64,000 nucleotides of DNA from an uncultured Bacteroidales bacterium (GTDB lineage Bacteria; Bacteroidota; Bacteroidia; Bacteroidales; F082): the NCBI GenBank assembly GCA_905233685.1, contig CAJOEZ010000006.1, positions 62,001-126,000 on the forward strand, read 5' to 3'. The position numbers and the translations under genes are program-made. How positions within the stretch are numbered: the first letter of the stretch is position 1; the number at the start of each line of letters is the position of its first letter. The notes beneath the pieces are model-generated. The model ran no database searches, was not told the DNA's origin, and saw only the letters and a list, made by a program, of their open reading frames with translations. Positions 1 through 9,589 of this stretch are shown here, piece after piece.

Positions 1-1
1 T

Positions 2-346
2 CCTGCCGAACTGAAAACTCATGGTGGCGTGAGCAGTACTTTGGTTTCCCCCAATTGGCTGATTAGCACCTATCTCGTCTTGACCTTCGCCGAACTTTTG
101 TTAAGTCCTATCGGCATCTCTTTCGTCACCAAAGTGGCACCGCCCAAGTACAAGGGCATGATGATGGGCATGTGGTTCTGCGTGACCGCCATCGGTAACT
201 ACCTCACTAGTGTCATCGCTCGCATTTGGGGCACAGGAATGCCGCTCTGGATGGTCTGGGGCGTGCTCGTCGTGCTCTGCCTGCTCTCCGCCGTGTTCAT
301 CTTCTCTATCATGAAGCGGTTGGAAAGAGCTACACAGGGATGCTAG
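2..346 (+). CDS. POT-family peptide MFS transporter, C-terminal part (5' end outside window)
   Basis: Open from the window edge; TM-rich 'VAPPKYKGMMMGMWF...AIGNYLTSVIA' typical of the POT/PTR C-terminus. Confidence 0.75.
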   Translation, partial: PAELKTHGGVSSTLVSPNWLISTYLVLTFAELLLSPIGISFVTKVAPPKYKGMMMGMWFCVTAIGNYLTSVIARIWGTGMPLWMVWGVLVVLCLLSAVFIFSIMKRLERATQGC

Positions 347-416
347 TTATAGTATGCCCTAAAGGGCAGAAATCGTTCAAAAATCTGATTTAAAATCATT
401 CAAAATCAGAATGAAG

Positions 417-455
417 AAATGTTGGAGTGCATTTGAAGTGCTCCAACATTTTTTT
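417..455 (+). terminator. Rho-independent terminator
   Basis: AAATGTTGGAG...CTCCAACATTT 11-bp stem followed by T-run. Confidence 0.7.
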
Positions 456-828
456 GAAGATTTGTGCCGAAGTTGTTCATCCTTTGAAAATTTTTGTACA
501 TTTGCCGCTGATTGTTCGGGGAAAAATCCGAACGGTTGAAGGCAATTTGTGCTTGTATCTCGAAGTACGAAATCTGGATAATTTGGTAATGAGATAAATG
601 CACGAGTTAGCCAGCCTCTATTGTATTCAACTCTATTTGATACGAAACAGGCTAGGTTACCGTGTGCTGTTTTATTACCAAGGTTATTCCAGAGCCTGTA
701 CTTCAAGAATAGACACAAATAAGTTTCCTAGCCTTCTTATACATAAACCTGCCGAATCGGGGAAACTATAGGCAAAGGAGTGTCCGAAAAGCCTTGAAGT
801 GAGTAGGAAAGATTCAAATTCATTGTTT

Positions 829-2112
829 ATGAAACACTGTCATTTTTATTTGTTCTTTGCCCTAATCCTCTGCGTTTCAATTGCTTCTTGTTCGCAGAAC
901 ATCACTAATCAGATGGAGAAAGCGGCTCCGTATTTCGAGAATCTGAAAAAGGTTTCCGATGCAGACAACGGCAAATTGTGGGGCAAAACGCTTTACGGCC
1001 CGACGATGTATGTCGATGTGCAAACGAGGAATCTTGTTGCCAATCAGCAAAACAAGGAAAACTCTCTTGTGCAAAAAGGAAACCTATATTTTGGGCAACT
1101 TCCTGAAGACATCATTATCGCCAACACATTGATTACTTATTGTGGCGAGAATTGGACCTGTGTGATATGGGACGGCAACCGCGATTTGCTGACCGAAACG
1201 CATATTCTGATTCACGAGAGTTGGCACCGCATCCAAGATGAAATCGGTTTGCCTGGCTGTGGGTCTTCAAACCAACATCTTGACGAAACGGAAGGCGAAC
1301 TGTTGCTGAAACTTGAATTGAGCATTTTGAAGGAGCTGCTGCAAAACGATTCCAAAGACCTAACGGAAGGCTTGCGCGATGTCATGACGGTGCGCAAATA
1401 TCGTCAATGTATGTACCCTAATAACAACGAAAACCAATTCGAATGTCACGAAGGCATGGCAGAGTATACGGCTTTCAAATTGTTGCCCTTGGACAATGAT
1501 AATGAGGCTGTTAGGAAAGGATTGGCTGCGGCTGCCATTATGAAAGAAATGGACAATAGCGGCTTCGGCAATTCGTTCGCTTATCTTACAGGTCCTGCTT
1601 ACGGACTCCTTTTGGATGAGATAGTTCTTGATTGGAGAAACAGCGTCCGTTCAGGCAAGACTATTCCTGATGTAATTTCTACGGTGGTTGCCATACCAGA
1701 TATGGTTGATAATGTTGAAATAGATAGAATATCAGCGCGTTATGATGTAACAGATTATCTCAACAAAGAAAGAATCCGCCTTGAAGCCCGCGACGAGGAA
1801 GATGCCGAATTGAGGGCTCGTTTCTCCGAATCAACATGGTTGGTGATTCCCAACGACAGTGTCAATTTCGGTTTCAATCCTGGTGAGCGGCTTGTTGCTT
1901 ACGATACCATTGGCGTGATTTACAATACAATGCTATTAAAGGGAGATTTCGGCACCATCGAGGTTGGAAACGGCATCATTCGCGCCAACAATTGGTCATA
2001 CTTCATCATCCCTTATTCAGAAGACCATTGCGATGCCAAAATCTCATTAAATACAGGCTATGTCATTGAATTGCAGAGTGATGGCAATTACAGAATTGTC
2101 AAAGGCTCATAA
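829..2112 (+). CDS. Putative lipoprotein with HExxH metallopeptidase-like motif
   Basis: Lipobox-like LCVSIASC; '[13 protein letters not shown]' (HExxH) plus downstream Glu-rich helix and '[10 protein letters not shown]'; the ORF track starts at 799 but the Met at 829 fits the signal peptide better. Confidence 0.6.
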   Translation: MKHCHFYLFFALILCVSIASCSQNITNQMEKAAPYFENLKKVSDADNGKLWGKTLYGPTMYVDVQTRNLVANQQNKENSLVQKGNLYFGQLPEDIIIANTLITYCGENWTCVIWDGNRDLLTETHILIHESWHRIQDEIGLPGCGSSNQHLDETEGELLLKLELSILKELLQNDSKDLTEGLRDVMTVRKYRQCMYPNNNENQFECHEGMAEYTAFKLLPLDNDNEAVRKGLAAAAIMKEMDNSGFGNSFAYLTGPAYGLLLDEIVLDWRNSVRSGKTIPDVISTVVAIPDMVDNVEIDRISARYDVTDYLNKERIRLEARDEEDAELRARFSESTWLVIPNDSVNFGFNPGERLVAYDTIGVIYNTMLLKGDFGTIEVGNGIIRANNWSYFIIPYSEDHCDAKISLNTGYVIELQSDGNYRIVKGS

Positions 2113-2151
2113 TGACAAAGCGAATGGTCTATTTGAGACCAACAAAAGCGG

Positions 2152-2179
2152 AAAAGCCGGCAGCAATGTCGGCTTTTTT
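2152..2179 (+). terminator. Rho-independent terminator
   Basis: AAAAGCCG...CGGCTTTTTT. Confidence 0.6.
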
Positions 2180-2202
2180 CGTGCTGATTGCAAACAATTT
2201 GC

Positions 2203-2211
2203 TAATTTTGC
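2203..2211 (+). promoter_or_regulatory. Bacteroidetes-type -7 element TAATTTTGC upstream of queF
   Basis: TAnnTTTGC match 17 nt before the queF ATG at 2228. Confidence 0.5.
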
Positions 2212-2227
2212 GGCCAAATTTCAGAAT

Positions 2228-2698
2228 ATGTCAAGGAACGAACAAGAACTGAAAGGTGTCACGCTATTAGGCAACCAAAACACGCATTACAGCTATGATT
2301 ATACGCCCGAAGTGTTGGAGGTGTTTGAGAATAAACATCCTGAAAACGAATATCTTGTGACTTTGGACTGCCCCGAGTTTACCTCGCTTTGCCCCAAGAC
2401 GGGTCAGCCCGACTTCGGACACCTTATTATAAATTACATCCCGCGCACGCTAATGGTGGAGAGCAAGAGCCTGAAACTCTACCTCTTCAGTTTCCGCAAC
2501 CACGGCGACTTCCATGAGGACTGCGTGAATATGATTATGAAGGACTTGGTCAAGCTGATGGATCCTAAGTATTTGGAAGTCATCGGTTTGTTCAATCCGC
2601 GTGGCGGTATCTCCATCAAGCCCTTCGCCAACTATGGAGATGCTGAACATCAGGATATTGTCAAACAACGTCTTTTAGCCAACTTCCACAACGCTTAA
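2228..2698 (+). CDS. queF: NADPH-dependent 7-cyano-7-deazaguanine reductase
   Basis: '[20 protein letters not shown]' and '[11 protein letters not shown]' QueF motifs; start chosen at 2228 (the 2060 ORF start is an upstream extension). Confidence 0.93.
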   Translation: MSRNEQELKGVTLLGNQNTHYSYDYTPEVLEVFENKHPENEYLVTLDCPEFTSLCPKTGQPDFGHLIINYIPRTLMVESKSLKLYLFSFRNHGDFHEDCVNMIMKDLVKLMDPKYLEVIGLFNPRGGISIKPFANYGDAEHQDIVKQRLLANFHNA

Positions 2699-2738
2699 CA
2701 ACACACTCCTAACTATATACTCCTAACTCCCAACTAAA

Positions 2739-3392
2739 ATGAAGGACGCAGTAATCATCATCTCCGGCGGCATGGACTCGACCACCATGCTCTACGAATA
2801 CAAGGACGAAATCGCCCTCGCTATCACTTTCGACTACGGCTCCACCCAAAACGGGCGTGAGCGCGTTTGTGCCGTGACGCATTGCCAACGCCTTGGCATT
2901 AAGCATATTATCGTTCCTTTGGAGTTTATGCATCGCTATTTCAAGAGCACCCTACTGATGACCGCCGCCGACATCCCCGAGGGCAGCTATAACGATGAAA
3001 ACATGAAATCAACGGTAGTGCCCTTCCGCAACGGCATCATGCTAGCCATTGCTTGCGGCATTGCGGAAAGCAACGGCCTGAAGCGGGTGATGATCGCCAA
3101 TCATGCCGGAGACCATTGCCTTTATCCCGACTGTCGGCCGGGTTTCGTCAATGCCATGTCAGAAGCCACGTCTGCGGGAACGTATGAGCATATCACGGTC
3201 TTTGCGCCTTATACCCAATTGAGCAAGAAGGAGATAGCCGAGCATGGCAAGGCCTTGGGACTTGACTACAGCGAGACCTATTCCTGCTACAAAGGCGGCG
3301 AGAAACACTGCGGCAAATGCGGTACATGCCGCGAGCGTATCCAAGCCTTACTCGATGCTGGAATTGATGACAAAACCGAATATGAATCATAA
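2739..3392 (+). CDS. queC: 7-cyano-7-deazaguanine synthase
   Basis: 'IISGGMDSTTMLYEY' PP-loop and C-terminal 'CYKGGEKHCGKCGTCRER' zinc site. Confidence 0.95.
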   Translation: MKDAVIIISGGMDSTTMLYEYKDEIALAITFDYGSTQNGRERVCAVTHCQRLGIKHIIVPLEFMHRYFKSTLLMTAADIPEGSYNDENMKSTVVPFRNGIMLAIACGIAESNGLKRVMIANHAGDHCLYPDCRPGFVNAMSEATSAGTYEHITVFAPYTQLSKKEIAEHGKALGLDYSETYSCYKGGEKHCGKCGTCRERIQALLDAGIDDKTEYES

Positions 3393-3398
3393 AGCTAA

Positions 3399-3460
3399 GG
3401 TCCCTGAGCCTGTCGAAGGGCCGACCGATTTAAGACGGCGTTTCGACAAGCTCAACGACC
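3399..3460. repeat. REP-like imperfect inverted repeat
   Basis: ggtccctgagcctgtcgaa (3399-3417) versus ttcgacaagctcaacgacc (3442-3460); arms are reverse complements with a few mismatches. Confidence 0.7.
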
Positions 3461-3517
3461 TGCAATAACTGATAACTAAACAACTGCAAACTGCTAACTG
3501 ATAACTGCCAACTGAAT

Positions 3518-3871
3518 ATGTATTACGTCAGAAAAACCTTAGAAATATCCTCTTGTCATCAACTCTACCTTGACTATGAGAGCAAGTGCGAGAACCTGCA
3601 TGGCCACAACTGGAAAATCAACGTCTATTGCCGTGCCGAGAAGCTCGACAGCAACGGCATGGTGTGTGACTTTACTGAAATCAAGCGCTTGATACACGGT
3701 AAGATAGACCATACTAACCTGAACGAAGTCCTCGATTTCAACCCGACGGCGGAGAATGTCGCCCGCTGGATTGTCGATACCGTTCCGAACTGCTACCGCG
3801 CCGATGTGTGGGAGTCACGCGACAACAAGGCTTCCTATATCAAGGACGATGCGCCACAGAATTTTGATTAA
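3518..3871 (+). CDS. queD: 6-carboxytetrahydropterin synthase
   Basis: 'SCHQLYLDYESKCENLHGHNWKI' QueD/PTPS zinc histidines; 'DHTNLNE'. Confidence 0.93.
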   Translation: MYYVRKTLEISSCHQLYLDYESKCENLHGHNWKINVYCRAEKLDSNGMVCDFTEIKRLIHGKIDHTNLNEVLDFNPTAENVARWIVDTVPNCYRADVWESRDNKASYIKDDAPQNFD

Positions 3872-3878
3872 TTTTATG

Positions 3879-4005
3879 GTCACAAAACCGACAAAACAGT
3901 CAAAACCTTATTGTGTGGGAAGCACGCCAACCGGCTGCTTCCCGGCGGCAAGCGGTTGCGAGCCGCCACAAGTTTTTGTTTTGTAAGTTTTGAAGGTTTT
4001 GTGAT
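3879..4005. repeat. Large nested palindromic intergenic element with two internal hairpins
   Basis: About 40-nt imperfect inverted arms (3879-3918 / 3966-4005) enclosing GGGAAGCA/TGCTTCCC (3917-3924/3936-3943) and GGCGGC/GCCGCC (3944-3949/3962-3967) hairpins. Confidence 0.65.
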
Positions 4006-4017
4006 AAAAAGAAAACC

Positions 4018-4608
4018 ATGTATCGTATCAACGAAATATTCTACTCCCTCCAAGGTGAAGGCTTTCACACGGGAACGCCCGCCGTTTTTGTGCGCTTCAG
4101 TGGCTGCAATTTGCGTTGCCATTTTTGCGACACACAGCACCAAACAGGGGAGATGTTTTCTTTGCAAGAGATTGTTGATGAGATAAATAAATATCCAATT
4201 GCGCCATTGGTCGTGCTGACAGGTGGCGAACCGTCCTTGTTCATCGACGAGTCTTTTGTGGCCGAACTGAAGCAAAAAACGGGCAAAATAATCGCCATCG
4301 AGACCAACGGCACACGAATTTTGCCGAAGAATTTGGATTGGGTGACGTTTTCGCCCAAAACCGCTTTCGAAGGCGGCGACTTAGAGCCTTGTTTTTTAAC
4401 GTATTGCGATGAATTAAAGGTAGTCTATCTCGGTCAGGATTTGACGCAATACGATGGAATCAGGGCTCAGCACCGTTTCTTGCAGCCTTGTTTTTGTGAA
4501 GATGAAATCCAACGGAAGGCCAACATGAAAGCCTGCGTGGAGGCGGTAATGCAAAACAAAGATTGGCGGCTTTCTTTGCAAGTGCATAGAGTATTGGGGA
4601 TTATGTGA
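4018..4608 (+). CDS. queE: 7-carboxy-7-deazaguanine synthase (radical SAM)
   Basis: 'FVRFSGCNLRCHFCDT' CxxxCxxC-type radical SAM motif; 'VLTGGEPSL'; N-terminal 'IFYSLQGEGFHTG'. Confidence 0.94.
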   Translation: MYRINEIFYSLQGEGFHTGTPAVFVRFSGCNLRCHFCDTQHQTGEMFSLQEIVDEINKYPIAPLVVLTGGEPSLFIDESFVAELKQKTGKIIAIETNGTRILPKNLDWVTFSPKTAFEGGDLEPCFLTYCDELKVVYLGQDLTQYDGIRAQHRFLQPCFCEDEIQRKANMKACVEAVMQNKDWRLSLQVHRVLGIM

Positions 4609-4662
4609 AACGCTATCCAGTAAGGGGTTGGCTGTCGGACAACGCCTTGATGAACCATGAAA

Positions 4663-4691
4663 AAAGGAAGAACCTCAAGGGTTCTTCCTTT
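4663..4691. terminator. Bidirectional terminator between convergent queE and M20 peptidase genes
   Basis: AAAGGAAGAACC...GGTTCTTCCTTT perfect inverted repeat. Confidence 0.75.
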
Positions 4692-4714
4692 GCAATTCTG
4701 TGTGATACAATACT

Positions 4715-6091
4715 TTAAGCCACGTTGTTGTCACCAGCATAATGCTGATAGAAAGCGATAATCGTCTCGATGCCCTTGTAGAAGTGGTCGAGGCGGTAGC
4801 TCTCGTTGGGCGAGTGGATGGCGTCTTCGCCGAGGCCGAAGCCCATGAGGATGGACTTGATGCCCAGCACCTTCTCGAAGGTCGAGATAATCGGTATGCT
4901 GCCGCCCGAGCGCATCGGGATGGGTTGCTTGCCGTAGGTGTTCATGTAGGCGGATTCGGCGGCCTTATACTCCGGCAGGTCGATAGGGCAGACGTAGGCT
5001 TCGCCGCCATGCAGAGGCGTGACCTTCACGGTGACATAATCCGGGGCGTTTTTCTCGAAATAGTTCTTCACTAACTTGGCAATCTTCTCGTGGTCTTGGT
5101 TCGGAACTAAGCGGCAAGAGAGTTTGGCATAAGCCTTTGAAGGCAGCACGGTCTTGGAACCTTCGCCCGTGTAGCCGCCCCACATTCCGCAAAGGTCGAA
5201 GGAAGGACGGATGCCCACTTGTTCGATTTTGGTGTAGCCTTCCTCGCCGCGCAAAGCCTTCACACCGAGGCTCTTCTTGTAGTCATCCTCACTGTAAGGT
5301 GCCATGTTGAGCAGTTCGCGCTCGCGGGCGGAACATTCGATGACGTCGTCGTAGAAATGCGGGATGGTGATGTGGTTGTTCTCGTCGGTACACTTGGCAA
5401 TCATCTCGCACAAGGTGTTGAGCGGGTTGGCCACACTGCCGCCAAAGAGACCCGAATGTAGGTCGGCGTTGGGGCCGGTGACCTCGATTTCCCAATAGGC
5501 CAAGCCGCGCAAGCCCGTGGTGATGCTCGGAACGTCGGTGGCAATCATTGAGGTGTCGGAAACGAGGATGACATCGGCCTTGACGAGGTCTTTGTACTCC
5601 TCAATCCACTTGGAGAGGCTGCCCGAGCCGATTTCCTCTTCGCCTTCGAGCATAAACTTCACGTTGCAGGGCAAAGTGTTGGTTTTCACCATCGTTTCAA
5701 AGGCTTTGGCTTGCATGAACGACTGTCCTTTGTCGTCGTCGGCGCCGCGAGCCCAGATTTTGCCGTCCTTGACGACAGGCTCAAACGGGTCGGTGTGCCA
5801 CAGGTCGATGGGATCGACGGGCATCACGTCGTAGTGGCCGTAAACCAGCACGGTGGGCAGTTTCGGGTCGATGATTTTCTCGCCATAGACGATGGGATTG
5901 CCCTCGGTGGGCATCACTTCGGCCTTGTCGGCACCGGCTTTCAAAAGATGGTCGCGCCAGCACTCGGCACAGCGGATCATGTCAGGCTTGTGCGCCGATT
6001 CCGAGCTGATGGACGGAATACGAATGAGTTCAAACAATTCCTCAAGGAAACGATCCTTGTTGGCTTCGATGTAGTTGTTGGTGATTTGCAT
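4715..6091 (-). CDS. M20 family dipeptidase
   Basis: 'VLVYGHYDVMPV', 'WARGADDDKGQ', 'LEGEEEIGS' M20 metal ligands. Confidence 0.93.
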   Translation of the reverse strand: MQITNNYIEANKDRFLEELFELIRIPSISSESAHKPDMIRCAECWRDHLLKAGADKAEVMPTEGNPIVYGEKIIDPKLPTVLVYGHYDVMPVDPIDLWHTDPFEPVVKDGKIWARGADDDKGQSFMQAKAFETMVKTNTLPCNVKFMLEGEEEIGSGSLSKWIEEYKDLVKADVILVSDTSMIATDVPSITTGLRGLAYWEIEVTGPNADLHSGLFGGSVANPLNTLCEMIAKCTDENNHITIPHFYDDVIECSARERELLNMAPYSEDDYKKSLGVKALRGEEGYTKIEQVGIRPSFDLCGMWGGYTGEGSKTVLPSKAYAKLSCRLVPNQDHEKIAKLVKNYFEKNAPDYVTVKVTPLHGGEAYVCPIDLPEYKAAESAYMNTYGKQPIPMRSGGSIPIISTFEKVLGIKSILMGFGLGEDAIHSPNESYRLDHFYKGIETIIAFYQHYAGDNNVA

Positions 6092-6103
6092 GATATTATG
6101 TGT

Positions 6104-6871
6104 TTAGTTGCTATTATATTGGTTTTCAAAGTATTTTAGTTCGATCTTCTCCCCATCAAAAACCGCATAAGAAAAATCATAAATCCAATTCCCCACAATG
6201 GTAGTCAATGCATGGCTGCCGGTGGGGTATTGCATGGGCTTGTGTTGGTGGCCGAAGACGAAGAAGTCGATGCTCGGGTCGAGGGCGGATTGCTCTTGGG
6301 CGTATTGGTAAAGGCGGGTGTTCGGGATGTCGTCGTAATAGCCGCGCTCCACCTCGTTCTTGAGTTTCTTCAGGCGATGCTTGTGCGACCATTTCAAGGC
6401 CAAACCGATGCCAATGTCAGGATGCAACCACTTGAACAAGAACTGGTTGAACTTGCACTCAAACACCTTTTTCAGGAATTTGTAGCCCTTGTCGCCTGGG
6501 CCGCGTCCGTCGCCGTGGACGAGGAAGAATTTCTTGCCTTTGATGGTCTTGATTACCGGTTCGCGATGCATCTCAAGGCCAAGTTCGTCGTGCAGGTAGC
6601 CGAAACTCCAAAGGTCGTGGTTGCCGATGAACAAATGCACGGGAATGGCAGCGTCGGTGAACTCAGCCAACTTGCCTTGCAGCCTAACGAAGCCCTTGGG
6701 AATCACGGTTTTGTATTCAAACCAAAAGTCGAAAAGGTCGCCCATGAGGTAAAGTTCCTCGCAGTCGGGACGAATCTGGTCGAGGAAGCGCAGCAACTTG
6801 CGCTCGCTCATTTGGCTGTCGGCAAGTGTGGGAATGCCCAAATGGAAATCGGTGACGAAATAGACGGCCAT
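6104..6871 (-). CDS. lpxH: UDP-2,3-diacylglucosamine diphosphatase-like metallophosphoesterase
   Basis: 'DFHLG', 'GDLFDFWFEY', 'GNHDLW', 'HGDGRGPGDKGYK', 'GHQHKP'. Confidence 0.8.
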   Translation of the reverse strand: MAVYFVTDFHLGIPTLADSQMSERKLLRFLDQIRPDCEELYLMGDLFDFWFEYKTVIPKGFVRLQGKLAEFTDAAIPVHLFIGNHDLWSFGYLHDELGLEMHREPVIKTIKGKKFFLVHGDGRGPGDKGYKFLKKVFECKFNQFLFKWLHPDIGIGLALKWSHKHRLKKLKNEVERGYYDDIPNTRLYQYAQEQSALDPSIDFFVFGHQHKPMQYPTGSHALTTIVGNWIYDFSYAVFDGEKIELKYFENQYNSN

Positions 6872-7707
6872 CAGAACTTGATTTCGGCGCTGCGGCGGAT
6901 GAGTTCGGTGATAAGCGTGATGAGCTTGGGTTCGACGGCGTTCACAGCCTTGATGACTTCCTCGTGCGTGATGGTGACGGGATGGTCCTCGCCGTAAATG
7001 TTGCCCATGTCGGAGATGATAGACAGGCCGAAAACAGGCAGTTTGCCTTGCCGTGCCACGATGACCTCGGGCGTGGTGGACATTCCGATAGCATCAGAAC
7101 CGATGATGCGGAAGTAACGGCACTCGGCGGGCGTTTCATAGGTCGGACCGGTGGTGGCGGTGTACACACCATGCTGAACCTCAATGCCTTTCTCTTGCGC
7201 GATGGCATTGGCAAGGTGGATGAGGCGCTTGTCATAAGGCTCGCTCATGTCGGGGAAACGGTCGCCGAAACGGTCGTCGTGCGGCCCGATGAGCGGGTTG
7301 GGCATGGCATGGATTTGGTCGGTGATAATCATGATGTCGCCCACCTTGAAATTGGGGTTGAGGCCGCCCGCTGCATTGCTGAGAATGAGAAACTTAATGC
7401 CTAACTGCATCAGCACGCGAATGGGGAAGGTGACGGTTTCTATCGGGTAGCCTTCATAAAAGTGGAAACGGCCCTGCATGGCCACCACACGCCGACCGGC
7501 AATGGTGCCAAACAGCAGTTGTCCCTTGTGGCCTTGCACGGTGGAGACGGGAAAGTTCGGGATGTCTGAGTAGGGGATGGCGTGTTGAATGGTGATACCA
7601 TCGGCCAGGCCGCCCAAGCCGGAGCCTAAAACGATACCGATTTCAGGACGGAAATTTTTCGTCTTCAGGTTGATATACTCAATAGTGGTGAGAATCTTGT
7701 TGAACAT
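6871..7707 (-). CDS. Purine nucleoside phosphorylase
   Basis: 'GIVLGSGLGGLAD', 'QGRFHFYEGYP', 'SNAAGGLNP' PNP family motifs. Confidence 0.93.
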   Translation of the reverse strand: MFNKILTTIEYINLKTKNFRPEIGIVLGSGLGGLADGITIQHAIPYSDIPNFPVSTVQGHKGQLLFGTIAGRRVVAMQGRFHFYEGYPIETVTFPIRVLMQLGIKFLILSNAAGGLNPNFKVGDIMIITDQIHAMPNPLIGPHDDRFGDRFPDMSEPYDKRLIHLANAIAQEKGIEVQHGVYTATTGPTYETPAECRYFRIIGSDAIGMSTTPEVIVARQGKLPVFGLSIISDMGNIYGEDHPVTITHEEVIKAVNAVEPKLITLITELIRRSAEIKF

Positions 7708-8728
7708 AATTCAAAATTTCTTCGTTAAACTTTTCTTCTTCGTGAAAACGCACCGCAACAGGCAAAACGTATGTGGGTGCGTTTTCAAACTGACAAAGAT
7801 AAGGAGAATTTGTCAATCGCGCGGCATCTTTTTCGGTGGTGACGATGATTTTCTTCTCACCGCCGAGTTTTTTGAAGCGTTCGAGAAGGGTTTTCAAATC
7901 GTCTTCCGAATAGGCGTGATGGTCGGCAAAATGCAGAAAATCAACGGTTTTATAGCGTTTTTTCAGCTCTTTGACAAAAGGTTTCGGGTTGGCGATGCCG
8001 CAAAATGCCAACACCGAATCGGTAGTCTCGGCGGAAACCGTTTTTGCCGTTTCGTTTAAAGGAAGCAAAGGCGCATATTCCAAATAGGAGAAAAACACTT
8101 TTTGCTTATTTGTTGGTTTCAACTTCTTGATAATCTGTTGCTTTTCGGTTTCGTCCAATGCTTTCGGCGACTTGCTGACTACAATGACTTGGGCACGTTT
8201 GGCGGCAGACCTGACATCGCGCAAATTGCCAGCCGGAATCAAAAAATCATCGCAATAAAGATTCTGATAATCAGTTAGTAAGATGTTCAGTCCCGCTATA
8301 ATGTGCCGATGTTGGAAAGCATCGTCCAAGAGGACAACTTCAGCATTATTTGGGCTGTAGAGCAACCTTTGTGTACCCTCTACGCGGTCTTCGTCCACGG
8401 CGACTGAAATCCCAGAAAACTTGTTGAAATATTGCAGTGGCTCGTCGCCAATGGTTTCGTAAGTACTCTGATGATCAGCCATTTGGAAGCCTTTGGTCAT
8501 TCGCCCATAGCCTCGACTCAAAGTCGCTACTTTATACTTTTCGCACAATATATTAATAAGGTATTCCACAGTCGGGGTTTTCCCTGTTCCGCCGAGGCAA
8601 AGATTGCCAACGCAAATTACGGGCTTTTCAAAACGCGTCTTTTTCAGAATGCGCCAATCGTATAGTTTGTGCCTGATAGTCAGCACAATGTGGTACAAAA
8701 GCGATATGGGCAAAAGTAAAATTCTCAT
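7679..8728 (-). CDS. lpxK: Tetraacyldisaccharide 4'-kinase
   Basis: 'VICVGNLCLGGTGKTPTVEYL' Walker A of LpxK; start chosen at internal Met 8728. Confidence 0.92.
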   Translation of the reverse strand: MRILLLPISLLYHIVLTIRHKLYDWRILKKTRFEKPVICVGNLCLGGTGKTPTVEYLINILCEKYKVATLSRGYGRMTKGFQMADHQSTYETIGDEPLQYFNKFSGISVAVDEDRVEGTQRLLYSPNNAEVVLLDDAFQHRHIIAGLNILLTDYQNLYCDDFLIPAGNLRDVRSAAKRAQVIVVSKSPKALDETEKQQIIKKLKPTNKQKVFFSYLEYAPLLPLNETAKTVSAETTDSVLAFCGIANPKPFVKELKKRYKTVDFLHFADHHAYSEDDLKTLLERFKKLGGEKKIIVTTEKDAARLTNSPYLCQFENAPTYVLPVAVRFHEEEKFNEEILNYVQQDSHHY

Positions 8729-8782
8729 TATTGGGGTCAAAATTAGGCAAAATTCTCTAATTTTGAGCCAAATTTTGAAAAT

Positions 8783-9580
8783 ATGACCGTAAAAGACATT
8801 TTGGACTGCATTACCGAGATTGCGCCTTTGCAGTGGCAGGAAAGTTACGACAATGCCGGCCTGCAAGTTGGCGATCTGAGCGCTGAAGCACGTAAAACCT
8901 TGATTTGCTTAGACATTACTGAAGAAATCGTGGATGAGGCTATCGCCAAGAACTGTAACCTCATCATCAGCCATCATCCGTTGATTTTCAAGGGTTTGAA
9001 ACATTTGACACCTCAAACCTACATCGAACGTGCTGTGATGAAGGCCATCAAGCATGACATCGTTATGATTTCGATGCATACCAATTTGGATAACAGTTAC
9101 TTGGGTGTGAGCCGTGTTTTGGCGGATAAGTTGGGGTTGAAGAACCTGCATATTTTGCAACCTTCTGAATGTGAACCTGAACTTTGTGGCGCAGGAATGG
9201 TCGGTGAGTTTGAGAAGCCGATGGAAGAAGCTGATTTCCTGCAACTTGTGTCAGAAGCCATCGGTTCGCCTTGTTTGCGGCATTCCGCTTTGACGGGCCG
9301 GAAAATCCAGAAAGTGGCCTTGTGTGGTGGTTCGGGGAGCCCGTTTTTCGCCGATGCCTTGCGCCAAAAGGTGGATGTTTACCTCACCGCCGACATCAAA
9401 TACCACGATTTTTTCCTTCCCGAAGGCCGCATTTTGCTGGTCGATGGCGGACATTTTGAGACCGAACAATACACGAAAGAATTAATTAGTGACTTGATTC
9501 AGAAAAAATTTCCTACCTTTGCAGCCGTTATTGCTGAAACCAATACGAATTCAGTGCATTATTTTGTCAGTAAGAAATAA
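8783..9580 (+). CDS. Nif3-like dinuclear metal centre protein
   Basis: 'QESYDNAGLQVGD', 'ISHHPLIFKGLK', 'HTNLD', C-terminal 'GHFETEQY'. Confidence 0.9.
   Translation: MTVKDILDCITEIAPLQWQESYDNAGLQVGDLSAEARKTLICLDITEEIVDEAIAKNCNLIISHHPLIFKGLKHLTPQTYIERAVMKAIKHDIVMISMHTNLDNSYLGVSRVLADKLGLKNLHILQPSECEPELCGAGMVGEFEKPMEEADFLQLVSEAIGSPCLRHSALTGRKIQKVALCGGSGSPFFADALRQKVDVYLTADIKYHDFFLPEGRILLVDGGHFETEQYTKELISDLIQKKFPTFAAVIAETNTNSVHYFVSKK
9514..9522 (+). promoter_or_regulatory. -7 element TACCTTTGC inside the 3' end of the Nif3 gene, likely driving the downstream zinc-ribbon gene
   Basis: TAnnTTTGC match with an upstream TTG at 9494. Confidence 0.4.
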
Positions 9581-9589
9581 TCAAAGAAT

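Noticed and set aside
377-718. Minus-strand 113-aa ORF
   Set aside because: Overlaps a terminator hairpin, no recognisable motifs, unbalanced composition
3879-4005. preQ1 riboswitch
   Set aside because: Located between queD and queE, not in a leader, and lacks the preQ1-I consensus as I know it
6212-6997. Plus-strand 261-aa ORF opposite lpxH
   Set aside because: Antisense shadow of a well-supported LpxH-like CDS
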